Part shown: piece by piece, positions 55,448 to 63,395 of the stretch
Layout of the letters: each line of letters starts with the position of its first letter
Numbering within the stretch: position 1 is the first letter of the stretch
Assembly (NCBI GenBank): GCA_964499365.1
Contig: CAZCKU010000008.1
Span: 120,148 to 184,147 of the forward strand
Length of the DNA stretch: 64,000 nucleotides
Reading direction: 5' to 3'
Source: PALSA-1316 sp964499365
Lineage (GTDB): Bacteria > Nitrospirota > Thermodesulfovibrionia > Thermodesulfovibrionales > UBA6898
Program-made: the position numbers and the translations under genes
The notes under the pieces: generated by a model
Told to the model about the DNA's origin: nothing
Database searches by the model: none
Seen by the model: the letters and a program-made list of their open reading frames with translations, nothing else

Positions 55448-55984
55448 GGTTTTCTCTTTTGTTGTCCTTATGAATACGACAGCTAACAAAACGACAACGC
55501 CAAGTACCGGAGCAAATAATATGCTGAGTTGAAGCCCTAGGTTGGGCGCTTCCCAAAAATGCCATGCGCGATGACTAAACACCAGGAAGGGGACAAGTGC
55601 GCCCAGACTAAGAAGGCGTGCTTTCGCATGAAAAAAATAAACAAGGACTGCTCCACAGATTACCGCTGGCAATATAATTGAGGAAAGGTCCACTATAAAA
55701 TTGACGCCTACAGTAGCAAAGAATTCTTGTATCTCAGAATTTAGATCGAAAATTCCCGCGATGAAGTTTCCGTCTCTCTTTCCCCAAGCTAGGTCTTTAA
55801 CTAACCCATAGCCATACCGATAAAGCACGCCCACGAGGATCGCAAACGCCCACGAGGCTATTTTGTATTTTCTGATGCCGTCGATTAATATTTCCGCATT
55901 GGAACTTAAATCGTCCACTGGACGCGAAGCAGTCATTAGATCCTCTGACCACCGTGCTTTTAAGATTTCAGATATCTTATTCAT
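55415..55984 (-). CDS. Cassette D: multi-pass membrane protein
   Basis: 189 residues with about four hydrophobic segments (near 43-60, 95-115, 120-140, 150-172). A charged C-terminal tail (KEKTAEQAARRDGE) is encoded partly within the attC site. Family not recognised. Weak ribosome site, as for many cassettes that rely on read-through from an upstream promoter. Confidence 0.7.
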   Translation of the reverse strand: MNKISEILKARWSEDLMTASRPVDDLSSNAEILIDGIRKYKIASWAFAILVGVLYRYGYGLVKDLAWGKRDGNFIAGIFDLNSEIQEFFATVGVNFIVDLSSIILPAVICGAVLVYFFHAKARLLSLGALVPFLVFSHRAWHFWEAPNLGLQLSILFAPVLGVVVLLAVVFIRTTKEKTAEQAARRDGE

Positions 55985-55999
55985 GTTTTATTATCCCGC

Positions 56000-56092
56000 G
56001 TAGAACGACCGTGCTCAGTGGCGCGGGTCGTAAAGGCGAAACTGAAAACCAAAAAACGGTAATCCCGCGTCGCCTGGAGCAAATTGTTGTGG
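56000..56092 (-). repeat. attC site of cassette E
   Basis: R' GTTCTAC and R'' CCACAAC; arms TTTGCTCCAGGCGACGCGGG and its partner CGCGCCACTGAGCACGG. The same arm type recurs in cassettes I, K and L. Confidence 0.85.
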
Positions 56093-56244
56093 CGTCTTTC
56101 AATTTTATTTTGTATTTTATTGCCTTTTATCTTGTCTATAATATCGGCTGTTATCGTATATTTCCGTTTCTTTTATCTGGCTGTTCAATCTGCCGTTAAT
56201 TTCGGTTCTTACTTTTCTGGCCTTTCATTTCGGCTTCTACAACG

Positions 56245-56454
56245 CTATCGAAGAAATCCGGCTCTAATGCCAAGATACACAAAAAATGCCAAGAAACACT
56301 GCATCAGAACCCCGATTAAAATCAGAAGCCATCTTGGAAGTTCTAATAATGAATCCATAAATTTCGTGTCATTAGTTATGGCTCTATAAATCAACCAAAC
56401 ACCAATTGCAGAAACTAAAATGGCTACAGCCAATCCTCGAATATATGATCCCAT
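56245..56454 (-). CDS. Cassette E: 69-residue membrane protein
   Basis: Two membrane helices (about 7-25 and 42-64) joined by a short polar loop. Unknown family. 152 bases of AT-rich sequence separate its stop from the attC site; I see no second gene in them. Confidence 0.6.
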   Translation of the reverse strand: MGSYIRGLAVAILVSAIGVWLIYRAITNDTKFMDSLLELPRWLLILIGVLMQCFLAFFVYLGIRAGFLR

Positions 56455-56473
56455 TTCAGATTAAGTTATTCAT

Positions 56474-56570
56474 GAATTATTTTGCCACACCGCGGTTCAT
56501 TAGCCGCAAAAATCAGCATTGCAGAAAACCAACAAACTTATCACTTGTCGGCTGAATGCGATTGTTCTGC
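56474..56570 (-). repeat. attC site of cassette F (degenerate R' core)
   Basis: R'' GCAGAAC at 56564-56570; arms share TTCAGCCG/TTCATTAGCCG. The R' end has no clean GTT core. The stop codon of gene F lies inside. Confidence 0.5.
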
Positions 56571-57032
56571 ATGGCTGCTCATTGTCTTCATTATTTGTTT
56601 GTAACTGTACCATAAGCTATTAATTGTTTGTTGATCATAAAGACGTGTGAAATCGGCTATACGTCTGGATTGAATTTCAAACTGGAGGTGCCAACTATGA
56701 TCCATAGAGACAAACACGGGACGATTTTGATTATTGAATTGATCAGCGGTTATGTCGATGATAAATCCATTCCTTTCAAGCCACGCATGGGTTTGTTGTT
56801 CTTTCTTGCCGCATATGTATTCAAAATTGTTGCATTCATTTTCTTCAAGATACTTTGCAAGAAGAAGTGTTGCGTCGCCACAAGCCCCACGGGGAAAGTT
56901 TCTGAGAGTAACTATAAGAATTTCAGGATCACTCTTCATAATTGCGGCGCGGAAACGCACGGCAAGCTGTATCAATTTGTCTTTATTACAATCGACCATG
57001 ATCGAGGTGAAATATTTGTTTCGAGAGAACAT
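56541..57032 (-). CDS. Cassette F: transglutaminase-like Cys-His-Asp protein
   Basis: 163 residues. A possible catalytic set is visible: Cys in RGACGDATLLLAKYL, His in THAWLERNG and Asp in FIIDITADQF, in the order and spacing of papain/transglutaminase-like folds. No signal peptide. The start could also be Met12 (56999). The final residues (SHAEQSHSADK) are attC-encoded. Confidence 0.68.
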   Translation of the reverse strand: MFSRNKYFTSIMVDCNKDKLIQLAVRFRAAIMKSDPEILIVTLRNFPRGACGDATLLLAKYLEENECNNFEYICGKKEQQTHAWLERNGFIIDITADQFNNQNRPVFVSMDHSWHLQFEIQSRRIADFTRLYDQQTINSLWYSYKQIMKTMSSHAEQSHSADK

Positions 57033-57079
57033 CCGATAGATTTGGATAGGGTTCTTGATAATTTGTCTTCATTATTTTT

Positions 57080-57170
57080 TCAGAACGACTAAACTGTGCC
57101 GCCCGGCCACTGAGCTTTGCAAAAAAACAAAAGAGCTTTATTCTGGGTCGGTACGAGTGCCTTGTTAAGC
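57080..57170 (-). repeat. attC site of cassette G
   Basis: R'' GCTTAAC matches the RYYYAAC consensus exactly; R' is GTTCTGA. It shares the arm GTGCCGCCCGGCCACTGAGC with the attC of cassette J. Confidence 0.88.
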
Positions 57171-57176
57171 CAGCTT

Positions 57177-57428
57177 TTATTTTGTTTCATTGGTTTTTTT
57201 CTGCGTAAATGCCCGGGCTGCCGTAATGCCGAGATATGTGCCATAGAGAGCTAAGACGGCGCCGAAGATTTGCACTTGAGATCCTTCAATTTTGTCAAAC
57301 CACCGAAACGTATAGCTCGTTTTTGAAATAATTTCAGCGAGACCGACTAGAATGAATAAGAGCCCGATCAGGAATTTAAATAAGATATATGCCTTTGTCT
57401 CGGTTTGTTTATTTGCTGTTATTTTCAT
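57177..57428 (-). CDS. Cassette G: 83-residue membrane protein
   Basis: Two membrane helices (about 13-33 and 52-72) and a charged C-terminus (FTQKKTNETK). Unknown family. The stop lies 6 bases before the attC R'' core. Confidence 0.65.
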   Translation of the reverse strand: MKITANKQTETKAYILFKFLIGLLFILVGLAEIISKTSYTFRWFDKIEGSQVQIFGAVLALYGTYLGITAARAFTQKKTNETK

Positions 57429-57485
57429 AATTTTTTTTCGCGATCTTCGGGCAATTTCATCGGCCGATGGTCATTTATTATTTTG

Positions 57486-57577
57486 GCTTAACGCTAACAA
57501 TGAGGGGCGCTGTGTAAGGCGCAGGTCAAAGCCAAACCACGGTTTTTGCAGCGTCCCTCTCGATTGTATTGTTGTGC
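57486..57577 (-). repeat. attC site of cassette H
   Basis: R' GTTAAGC and R'' GCACAAC; arms AGAGGGACGCTGC and GCGCCCCTCATT pair imperfectly around a central CGGTTTTT-type spacer. Confidence 0.82.
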
Positions 57578-57607
57578 GGTCTTTTTCATTTCTTGTCTTA
57601 TTTACTT

Positions 57608-58021
57608 TTATGATGGGGCGGTCTTCAATTTGTCATTAAAGAATGACTTTGTTGATGATTTTGCAAGCCACCATATTGATGAAACAATAGCTGCCCACAT
57701 CGGTGCGCCGATGAGCCAAAACATAAAAATGGGTACATCGGGATTGTGAGCAGCGGCGAGTTGAATAATCTCGTAGGTCTCATAGGCACCAACCATAGAA
57801 CTGGCAAGGCCAATAGTCATTAAAGCCATTGCAAGCCAGCGGGCCCATTGCCAGCGCTTAAGTAACCCAGCTGCGACGGCTAGTGAGACAATTGAAATGA
57901 GCAGGACGTGTAAAATTTGCGTCAAACTCATTTTCACCCAGAAAAAAAGCGAAAGTCTTGTGATAGCAAATACGACAAAAAGAGCGCTAATCAGTCTTAG
58001 TATTAATATTTGTTTTTTCAT
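57608..58021 (-). CDS. Cassette H: four-helix membrane protein
   Basis: 137 residues with about four membrane segments (8-28, 35-55, 62-82, 98-118), the last containing a WLIGAPMWAAIVSSIWW stretch. No family recognised. Start MKKQI at 58021 follows the upstream recombination core by about 10 bases. Confidence 0.68.
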   Translation of the reverse strand: MKKQILILRLISALFVVFAITRLSLFFWVKMSLTQILHVLLISIVSLAVAAGLLKRWQWARWLAMALMTIGLASSMVGAYETYEIIQLAAAHNPDVPIFMFWLIGAPMWAAIVSSIWWLAKSSTKSFFNDKLKTAPS

Positions 58022-58031
58022 CTATTTATGT

Positions 58032-58125
58032 GCACAACGACCATGCTCAGGGGCGCGGGAGCACAAACGCCAGAATGAAAACCAACGCCGGTTAATCACG
58101 CGTCGCCTGGAGCAACGTGTTATAG
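58032..58125 (-). repeat. attC site of cassette I
   Basis: R' GTTGTGC and R'' CTATAAC; arms GCTCCAGGCGACGCG and CGCGCCCCTGAGCATGG, as in cassettes E, K and L. Confidence 0.88.
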
Positions 58126-58500
58126 CCCCTTATTTAATTGATAATGTTTTTCCAAATTCTTGACGTCCCCGCAGATGATGCCCTGAATATAAAAATTGAT
58201 CCGCTGTAAGTATTCCAAAATGTCCTTTTTGGATTTACGATTTAAGTAACAGCTTAGAATACGATAATTGAGTTCAAATGCCCTGTCAATCAAAATGAAT
58301 TCTGAGTCCTTGGTTATTTTTTCCTTGTTCAGCTTTTTCAGGGTTGTCAGGCAGTTTTCATATGCCTTTTCTATTAGGATCGGATCATCTTTATATATTT
58401 CATCAAGCAACCACAGACCGGGATGCCGATCGCTTGCGTATCCTTCACAGTGGTTGATGAAAGCATCCAGATGAGGTGATATATTCTGCTTGGTTTTCAT
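58120..58500 (-). CDS. Cassette I: soluble helical protein, unknown
   Basis: 126 residues from ATG 58500; the open frame to 58617 runs through the neighbouring attC site and is not used. It is alpha-helical and charged with no membrane segment. The stop codon is formed by the attC R'' core itself. Family unknown. Confidence 0.65.
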   Translation of the reverse strand: MKTKQNISPHLDAFINHCEGYASDRHPGLWLLDEIYKDDPILIEKAYENCLTTLKKLNKEKITKDSEFILIDRAFELNYRILSCYLNRKSKKDILEYLQRINFYIQGIICGDVKNLEKHYQLNKGL

Positions 58501-58510
58501 TTCTATTTGG

Positions 58511-58600
58511 CTATAACGACGGAACTGTGCCGCCCGGCCACTGAGCTTTGCCGAAATCAAACCAGCATTAATCCGGGTCGGTACGAGTGATTTGTTAAAT
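58511..58600 (-). repeat. attC site of cassette J
   Basis: R'' ATTTAAC fits RYYYAAC exactly; R' is GTTATAG. Near-identical left arm to the attC of cassette G. Confidence 0.88.
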
Positions 58601-58993
58601 GCTCTTGAGACGTGCATTGAGCCGTTCTATTTCTTCTTTAGTAAAATCGCCGAACGGGAATTCAATAGTCCCCGCATTGTCTCTCAATTCAATAAGGATC
58701 TTGCCGTGTTTCAATGATATATCTTCAATCATCTCCTTTTTTATAATGGCTTTGCCCCCGTGCCCCTTATTTGAGATTAGTATGTTTTCTCCGACTTCGA
58801 AAATGCCCGTATGACGCCAAGTATAGAAGACAGCGTATGTTAGTCCAATGGTTATAAAACCAAAGAAATAACCGTAGTAGTAATTTGAAGACGTAAATAG
58901 AATGACACTTAAAGCACCAGTCAGCCCGCCCAGTGCCAATATCTTAACAACTAGGGCAATTCGTGATTCACGTATTTTTATCATCTCTTGCAT
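58595..58993 (-). CDS. Cassette J: membrane protein with C-terminal PH-like region
   Basis: 132 residues. Two membrane helices (about 10-30 and 38-56), then a beta-rich soluble part (FEVGENILISNKG...IELRD...IEFPFGDF) that looks like a small bacterial PH-like domain. The stop overlaps the attC R'' core. Start may be the second Met (58984). Confidence 0.65.
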   Translation of the reverse strand: MQEMIKIRESRIALVVKILALGGLTGALSVILFTSSNYYYGYFFGFITIGLTYAVFYTWRHTGIFEVGENILISNKGHGGKAIIKKEMIEDISLKHGKILIELRDNAGTIEFPFGDFTKEEIERLNARLKSI

Positions 58994-59084
58994 TTAACGA
59001 CCATGCTCAGGGGCGCGGGGCACGAGGCCAAAACTGAAAAGAAAAAGCGGCCAATCCCGCGTCGCCTGGAGCAAATTGTTCGAA
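58992..59084 (-). repeat. attC site of cassette K
   Basis: R' GTTAAAT (exact GTTRRRY) and R'' TTCGAAC; arms GCTCCAGGCGACGCGGG and CCCGCGCCCCTGAGCATGG. Confidence 0.9.
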
Positions 59085-59097
59085 GCTGTTTTTTCTG

Positions 59098-59442
59098 TTA
59101 TATTGGCTGAATCCAATTTCTTTCCCAGAATTTAATGAGCATGCCGTAAATCGGCCAAGAAGCCAGAATTATTGCTGAAGATACAAATCCCCACCAGAGC
59201 CAGTCATGTCTTTTTTGGTCTTTCTTCAATATCGCAATCCAAATTAATAATCCACTAGGAAATAAGTATTGAGTCACCTTAAATACCCAGATTGCAAGCC
59301 AACCCACGTCCATCCAAAGACCATATTCGCCTTTGTAGCCCATTACGTTTATTCCATTTGAATAGTGCACAGCATACGCTGCAATAGTCACAATAGAGAA
59401 ATGAATTACCATACTCACTAGAAATGGGAGTTTGTTATTCAC
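59098..59442 (-). CDS. Cassette K: four-helix membrane protein
   Basis: 114 residues from a GTG at 59442, chosen because GAAGGA precedes it and the upstream ATG would start inside the recombination core. About four membrane segments, with tryptophan-rich loops (HDWLWWGF). Unknown family. Confidence 0.65.
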   Translation of the reverse strand: MNNKLPFLVSMVIHFSIVTIAAYAVHYSNGINVMGYKGEYGLWMDVGWLAIWVFKVTQYLFPSGLLIWIAILKKDQKRHDWLWWGFVSSAIILASWPIYGMLIKFWERNWIQPI

Positions 59443-59450
59443 TTTATTCC

Positions 59451-59544
59451 TTCGAACGACCATGCTCAGGGGCGCGGGGCAACCACGCTAAAACTGAAAA
59501 CCAAAAGCGGTTATTCTCGCGTCGCCTGGAGCAGATTGTTACAT
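59451..59544 (-). repeat. attC site of cassette L
   Basis: R' GTTCGAA and R'' ATGTAAC; arms GCTCCAGGCGACGCG and CGCGCCCCTGAGCATGG, the best-preserved palindrome of the set. Confidence 0.9.
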
Positions 59545-59550
59545 TCCGGT

Positions 59551-59913
59551 TCATTTCTTGATTTTCTTTTCTAATTCATCAACGCAGAAATTTAAATAAG
59601 CTCTAAGACATTTTGTCGAGCAAAAATATAGCTCAAATTGGCCGCCTCTGACATCCCTTGCTATTTCTGTCATTTCATTAATGTCTCTATATTTTCCTTT
59701 GCCGCCATCATGCGCGCCGTGCCAAGCTAAAGATAAGAAAGCATCCAGTCTGTCGTCTGGTCCGCCATTTTCCCTTTTTTTGTCCATTAACATTGCACCA
59801 CCAGATAGGACAGCAAAAGAGTGTGGTTCAAATACTTTATTCTTCTTGCACCACGGACAAATTGCCTTCTTAGGGAAGGAGGACGATTGATCTTTTATTG
59901 TCGGTAATTTCAT
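59551..59913 (-). CDS. Cassette L: zinc-finger-like protein
   Basis: 120 residues. Two cysteine pairs, CPWC near residue 19 and CSTKC near 97, could bind one zinc in a treble-clef. Between them is a Gly/Asp-rich segment (RENGGPDDRLDAFLSLAWHGAHDGG) of a kind seen in other cassette proteins. No membrane segment. Unknown function. Confidence 0.65.
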   Translation of the reverse strand: MKLPTIKDQSSSFPKKAICPWCKKNKVFEPHSFAVLSGGAMLMDKKRENGGPDDRLDAFLSLAWHGAHDGGKGKYRDINEMTEIARDVRGGQFELYFCSTKCLRAYLNFCVDELEKKIKK

Positions 59914-59923
59914 TTAATTTTAA

Positions 59924-60013
59924 ATGTAACGACAAAACTCAGCAGCGGGGCAACCAGAAAAGATGAAAAACAATAAAGCTTTATTCCCCGTCTGCTGGAG
60001 TGCATTGTTAAGC
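59924..60013 (-). repeat. attC site of cassette M
   Basis: R' GTTACAT and R'' GCTTAAC (exact consensus); arms CTCCAGCAGACGGGG and CCCCGCTGCTGAG. Confidence 0.88.
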
Positions 60014-60016
60014 ACT

Positions 60017-60763
60017 TTACCATTCAATTCTATTGATTTCACGTCCTTCGTTCCATGCTTTTTGTTTCAGTGCCGGCGTCAGTAGCTTTGTTGAATGATG
60101 GTTAGGCTTTTCCAGAAATTGAATCCATATAGGAGAAATTTGAGGATCGAGATCGAAGGATCCTGAATCCCATTTATAGAAGCGATGAACAAAGAAACTG
60201 TGCACTTTATTGTCAGTGCTTGTGCCTTGGCGAAAAGATGTGTGTATAAGACGAAAAGTTTTGCTCTGCGGATCAATTGCCAACGATGATGGGCCTAGGC
60301 CCATTGTCCATATTCGCGTGAACCGATAACCATCGCCCTCGGAAAAGGCAAAAAGGCCGATGCAATTTTCGGCTGCAAGGCCGTTGCCAGAGCCTGGCTT
60401 GATTGCAACGAAGTCTGGGATGCCGTCGTTATTAAAATCTCCCGAATAGACCTCAGCGAGATAAGGTCCGAGCACCAAGTCATTATATGTTTTGAAACTG
60501 CGACCGTCAGGCAATTTGAGCACAACAGTCGCAAAGTCGTTATAATCGTCTTGATGAATTTCTTCAAGTGTCGGGTATTTCTTAGGACTTGTCGGATGAG
60601 ACCAGACGCCTTCTTTATTTTCGATATATTTCGTTACCTTGAATTTAGGCCATGGCTTCCCATTTAAGTGCGGAAGATATTTCTCCATGGAATCGCCAAA
60701 GGATTCTCCCCAAGCATTAGCCGAGAGCAGAGCGATTATTATTGTCAGTAGTAATTTATTCAT
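60017..60763 (-). CDS. Cassette M: secreted protein with FG-GAP-like motif
   Basis: 248 residues from ATG 60763, giving a signal peptide ending NAWG. A calcium-binding-type FG-GAP segment (SGDFNNDGIPDFVAI) sits in the middle, and an aromatic-rich C-terminal half follows. It is likely periplasmic or outer-surface. It is the largest cassette gene. Confidence 0.72.
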   Translation of the reverse strand: MNKLLLTIIIALLSANAWGESFGDSMEKYLPHLNGKPWPKFKVTKYIENKEGVWSHPTSPKKYPTLEEIHQDDYNDFATVVLKLPDGRSFKTYNDLVLGPYLAEVYSGDFNNDGIPDFVAIKPGSGNGLAAENCIGLFAFSEGDGYRFTRIWTMGLGPSSLAIDPQSKTFRLIHTSFRQGTSTDNKVHSFFVHRFYKWDSGSFDLDPQISPIWIQFLEKPNHHSTKLLTPALKQKAWNEGREINRIEW

Positions 60764-60765
60764 GT

Positions 60766-60859
60766 GCTTAACGAGGTCTTTCAGCCGACGGAGCAATCAG
60801 GCCAAGACCGAAAAACCAAACCAGTTTTGTCACCGGTCGGCTGGAAAGTTTTGTTAGGC
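60766..60859 (-). repeat. attC site of cassette N
   Basis: R' GTTAAGC and R'' GCCTAAC, both exact consensus; arms TTTCCAGCCGACCGG and CTCCGTCGGCTGAAAG. Confidence 0.9.
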
Positions 60860-60865
60860 TTTCTC

Positions 60866-61381
60866 TCATTGCACCCTTATATTGCAGTTCGGAATCGCCT
60901 GTCTGAGATGATCTATGTCGTTTATAGTCACTTGGGGCATACCCCCCGAAAGGTCAAGCAATTGGAGATGCTTCAAAAATGACAGATTTTGTACCCCGCG
61001 GCCTGTTATCTGGGGACCATTTTCCAGACTTAACTCTTTCAGCGCTGGATATAACAAGAAGTTCTTGAACCCGTCATCAGTCAATAAAGAGCAATTGATT
61101 ATTGCAACCTTCCTCAAATGTTTCAGTTGTGCTAAATCTGCAAGACTCTTGTTAGTGATTTTGCTTCGGGAGTTAATATATATATAGCACAATTCAGGAA
61201 ATCTCTCTGTAATGACCGAGATTTCGCGATCAGTTATTCCAATGCCTCTAATATGCACAGTATCGGATGGTAATGCCTTAATTTCATCAACTGTTGTAAC
61301 AGCAGGCGGCCACTCGGAGCCACCAAGACATCCTGCGAGAAAAAGAAGTCCGAATGCGATCCATAGTTTATTTTTATTCAT
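60866..61381 (-). CDS. Cassette N: leucine-rich-repeat lipoprotein
   Basis: 171 residues. Lipobox FLAGC (Cys 18). Repeats of LRR type follow (LKHLRKVAIINC, ALKELSLENG, LKHLQLLDLSGG). A surface lipoprotein with a binding role is likely; ligand unknown. Confidence 0.75.
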   Translation of the reverse strand: MNKNKLWIAFGLLFLAGCLGGSEWPPAVTTVDEIKALPSDTVHIRGIGITDREISVITERFPELCYIYINSRSKITNKSLADLAQLKHLRKVAIINCSLLTDDGFKNFLLYPALKELSLENGPQITGRGVQNLSFLKHLQLLDLSGGMPQVTINDIDHLRQAIPNCNIRVQ

Positions 61382-61392
61382 TCTCTATTTCA

Positions 61393-61483
61393 GCCTAACG
61401 TCATGCCTCACCCGCGCGGGCAAGCGCCTTTGCCAAAAACAAACCAGCGTTATTCCGCGTCGATGTGGAGGCAATTGTTACAG
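61393..61483 (-). repeat. attC site of cassette O
   Basis: R' GTTAGGC (exact consensus) and R'' CTGTAAC; arms CTCCACATCGACGCGG and CCCGCGCGGGTGAGGC-type. Confidence 0.87.
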
Positions 61484-61490
61484 CCTTTTT

Positions 61491-62030
61491 CTATTTTTTC
61501 TTTGATTCTTCTGTTGTTTCATTGTCGTGTTTATTAAGACTAGAAACAAGTGAGCGAACCTTGTTGATGTCATGATGCCCCATCAGACTTGCAGCTTCAT
61601 TCCAGAGTTTGTCGGCTTCTTCTTTTAGTCCTATATTTTCAGTTGCCTCTGCTAGTCTTCCAAGTTCGATGCCGTAGGTTATCTTCCTGCCCTTTTCAAT
61701 GTCTGGCACAGCACCTATGCGATCAAGAATAGGTGCTGCAAACGGAAAGCCGAATGTCCAGGTAGTTTTCATATTCTCAATTGTCTTAAGCTTGCCCATT
61801 GGTAATATATCAACAGCATTGTTTCTGTAAACATATTCAGCATATCTGTTGCCGTCCCGCCGCGCTTGAGCGGCTAATTCAACTTGTTCTGTAGAATAAG
61901 TTGATCGAAATACTTCAAGAAAGGTTTTGCTGGCTCGCGTCGAAAGAAAGCCCATTAGGACAATTCCGACAGCGAGTCCGGTGATAAAGATAGCTGCTAT
62001 TTTTAGGTATTGTTTTAATTTTGATTTCAT
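61491..62030 (-). CDS. Cassette O: membrane-anchored helical protein
   Basis: 179 residues. One N-terminal membrane helix (9-28) then a soluble helical domain ending in a polar KKK tail. Family unknown. Confidence 0.68.
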   Translation of the reverse strand: MKSKLKQYLKIAAIFITGLAVGIVLMGFLSTRASKTFLEVFRSTYSTEQVELAAQARRDGNRYAEYVYRNNAVDILPMGKLKTIENMKTTWTFGFPFAAPILDRIGAVPDIEKGRKITYGIELGRLAEATENIGLKEEADKLWNEAASLMGHHDINKVRSLVSSLNKHDNETTEESKKK

Positions 62031-62041
62031 TTATATTTCAG

Positions 62042-62183
62042 CTGTAACGGGCGAATGATGAGCTGCCGGGTCTTTTTCGGTCTGCTCGATCTGATTGTTC
62101 GGCCATGCCTTTCCTGCCGCACAATCGGTATCGTCTCTTCACCGTCTGTCTCGGCTCTTGTTTTTCTCATTCGCCCGTTCGGC
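62042..62183 (-). repeat. attC site of cassette P (long form, 142 bases)
   Basis: R' GTTACAG and R'' GCCGAAC with long arms AACGGGCGAATGA on both sides, well beyond the usual length. The centre is about 100 bases and T-rich on the + strand. Confidence 0.75.
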
Positions 62184-62282
62184 CTTGTGGCGCTTTGTCT
62201 CTCTTGCTTGTTTATAAAAAATTTATCTCCTTCGGGGGATCGTCGGTGATGAGTAAATTTTTTATCGTTGTGCCGTTTATTA

Positions 62283-62576
62283 TTAACCCTTTAATTTAGG
62301 AGGTTTATTATGAACTACATTAAGCGTTATTTCTTGTTTTTTAGGATACTCTTCTTCAAGAACCTTGATCCTGTTGTGAAGCGTTACATTCTCGACTTGA
62401 AACTTCGCAATCTGACGTTGAAATTTCAGGTTATCCGCCTCCAATGCAGTAACATAGTTTTGAATTTCAGGCTCAGCCGCCTTGAGTTTCGTTCTAAGAG
62501 AAGACATGGGATCGACTTCTTTGATAGTTTGAGTTACAGCATTAGAAATTTTTTGTTTACTTTTAGGTCTGGTCAT
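62283..62576 (-). CDS. Cassette P: coiled-coil protein
   Basis: 97 residues from ATG 62576, with AAAGGT upstream; the longer frame passes through attC sequence. A heptad-patterned helix (about 45-80: LEADNLKFQRQIAKFQVEN) predicts a coiled coil, reminiscent of SlyX-size proteins, but no family is certain. A + strand frame at 62310-62579 with a good ribosome site is its shadow. Confidence 0.62.
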   Translation of the reverse strand: MTRPKSKQKISNAVTQTIKEVDPMSSLRTKLKAAEPEIQNYVTALEADNLKFQRQIAKFQVENVTLHNRIKVLEEEYPKKQEITLNVVHNKPPKLKG

Positions 62577-62638
62577 TAAATACCTTTCTTTATTAATGCC
62601 GTTAATATCTGCGCTCAGGCGGAGCCGTGCGCCACAAG

Positions 62639-62732
62639 GCCGAACGCTGGCCATGAGCCGACCGGGCCAGATACGCGTGAATGGAAAACGCACCACGATT
62701 AATCCCGGTCGGTCTCGATGGCTTTGTTGTAC
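62639..62732 (-). repeat. attC site of cassette Q
   Basis: R' GTTCGGC and R'' GTACAAC; arms AAGCCATCGAGACCGACCGGG and CCCGGTCGGCTCATGGCC. Confidence 0.85.
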
Positions 62733-62752
62733 GTTATTATTATTTGTATTTT

Positions 62753-63274
62753 TCATGTTTCTTTTGGAATGCCTTTAGTCTTGAATATTTCTTCTGCCTT
62801 TGCAACCTCGTCGTCAGAGAAAAAAAGACCACGATCGTGAAGATCTCTGGGTAAGCCAACAAACCTCAATTGATAGAATGGGGGCTCATTTGAAATTATA
62901 CGCAATGTCCGACGGTATCTGTTAGGCCCGATATCAGGAAGGCTGACAAAATTGTAGAATTCAAGCTCTTCCCAAAATACTGAAATGAACAATCCGTCAG
63001 TGATGCCTTTTTCAGTCAAAACAAGTGAATTTCCTTTTAATCTGGCGAAAACGAAGGCGATAACAAGGCAGAGCACAAGGTACGCCAGGCCGCCGAGTAA
63101 TAAATCAGTGGGTCGTTCTAATATGGTTGGCCAAGTATAGAACATTATTGCCGAAAATATGATAAATATGACTACCAACAATATTCTCAGATATTTGCTG
63201 ATTTCCTTATTCGGTGGATTGATCTTTAAGAGTACCTCGGATTTTAATATTTCTTTGCCTTTTTTAAATATCAA
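62753..63274 (-). CDS. Cassette Q: two-helix membrane protein with PH-like domain
   Basis: 173 residues. Two membrane segments (about 28-48 and 57-77), then a beta-rich soluble region (SLVLTEKGITDGLF...WEELEFYNFV) resembling bacterial PH-like (YcxB/YdbT-type) domains, and a helical tail. Similar layout to cassette J. Function unknown. Confidence 0.7.
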   Translation of the reverse strand: MIFKKGKEILKSEVLLKINPPNKEISKYLRILLVVIFIIFSAIMFYTWPTILERPTDLLLGGLAYLVLCLVIAFVFARLKGNSLVLTEKGITDGLFISVFWEELEFYNFVSLPDIGPNRYRRTLRIISNEPPFYQLRFVGLPRDLHDRGLFFSDDEVAKAEEIFKTKGIPKET

Positions 63275-63305
63275 TTGCTATCCCCAGTTATAATTTTATA
63301 TGTAC

Positions 63306-63395
63306 GTACAACGACCTAAGTGAGACGCAGGGGCAACCAGTCTTTGAAAAAAACCGCATAGGCCATTACCTGTCGCCTCGATTTTGTTGTTGTAC
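63306..63395 (-). repeat. attC site of cassette R
   Basis: R' GTTGTAC and R'' GTACAAC; arms AAAATCGAGGCGACAGG and CCTGCGTCTCACTTAGG pair imperfectly. Confidence 0.85.

Noticed and set aside
62310..62579. 89-codon + strand frame with a good AGGAGG site
   Set aside because: Its composition (Phe, Arg, Leu-rich) is that of a reverse-complemented coiled coil; the - strand gene fits cassette orientation and has its own ribosome site.
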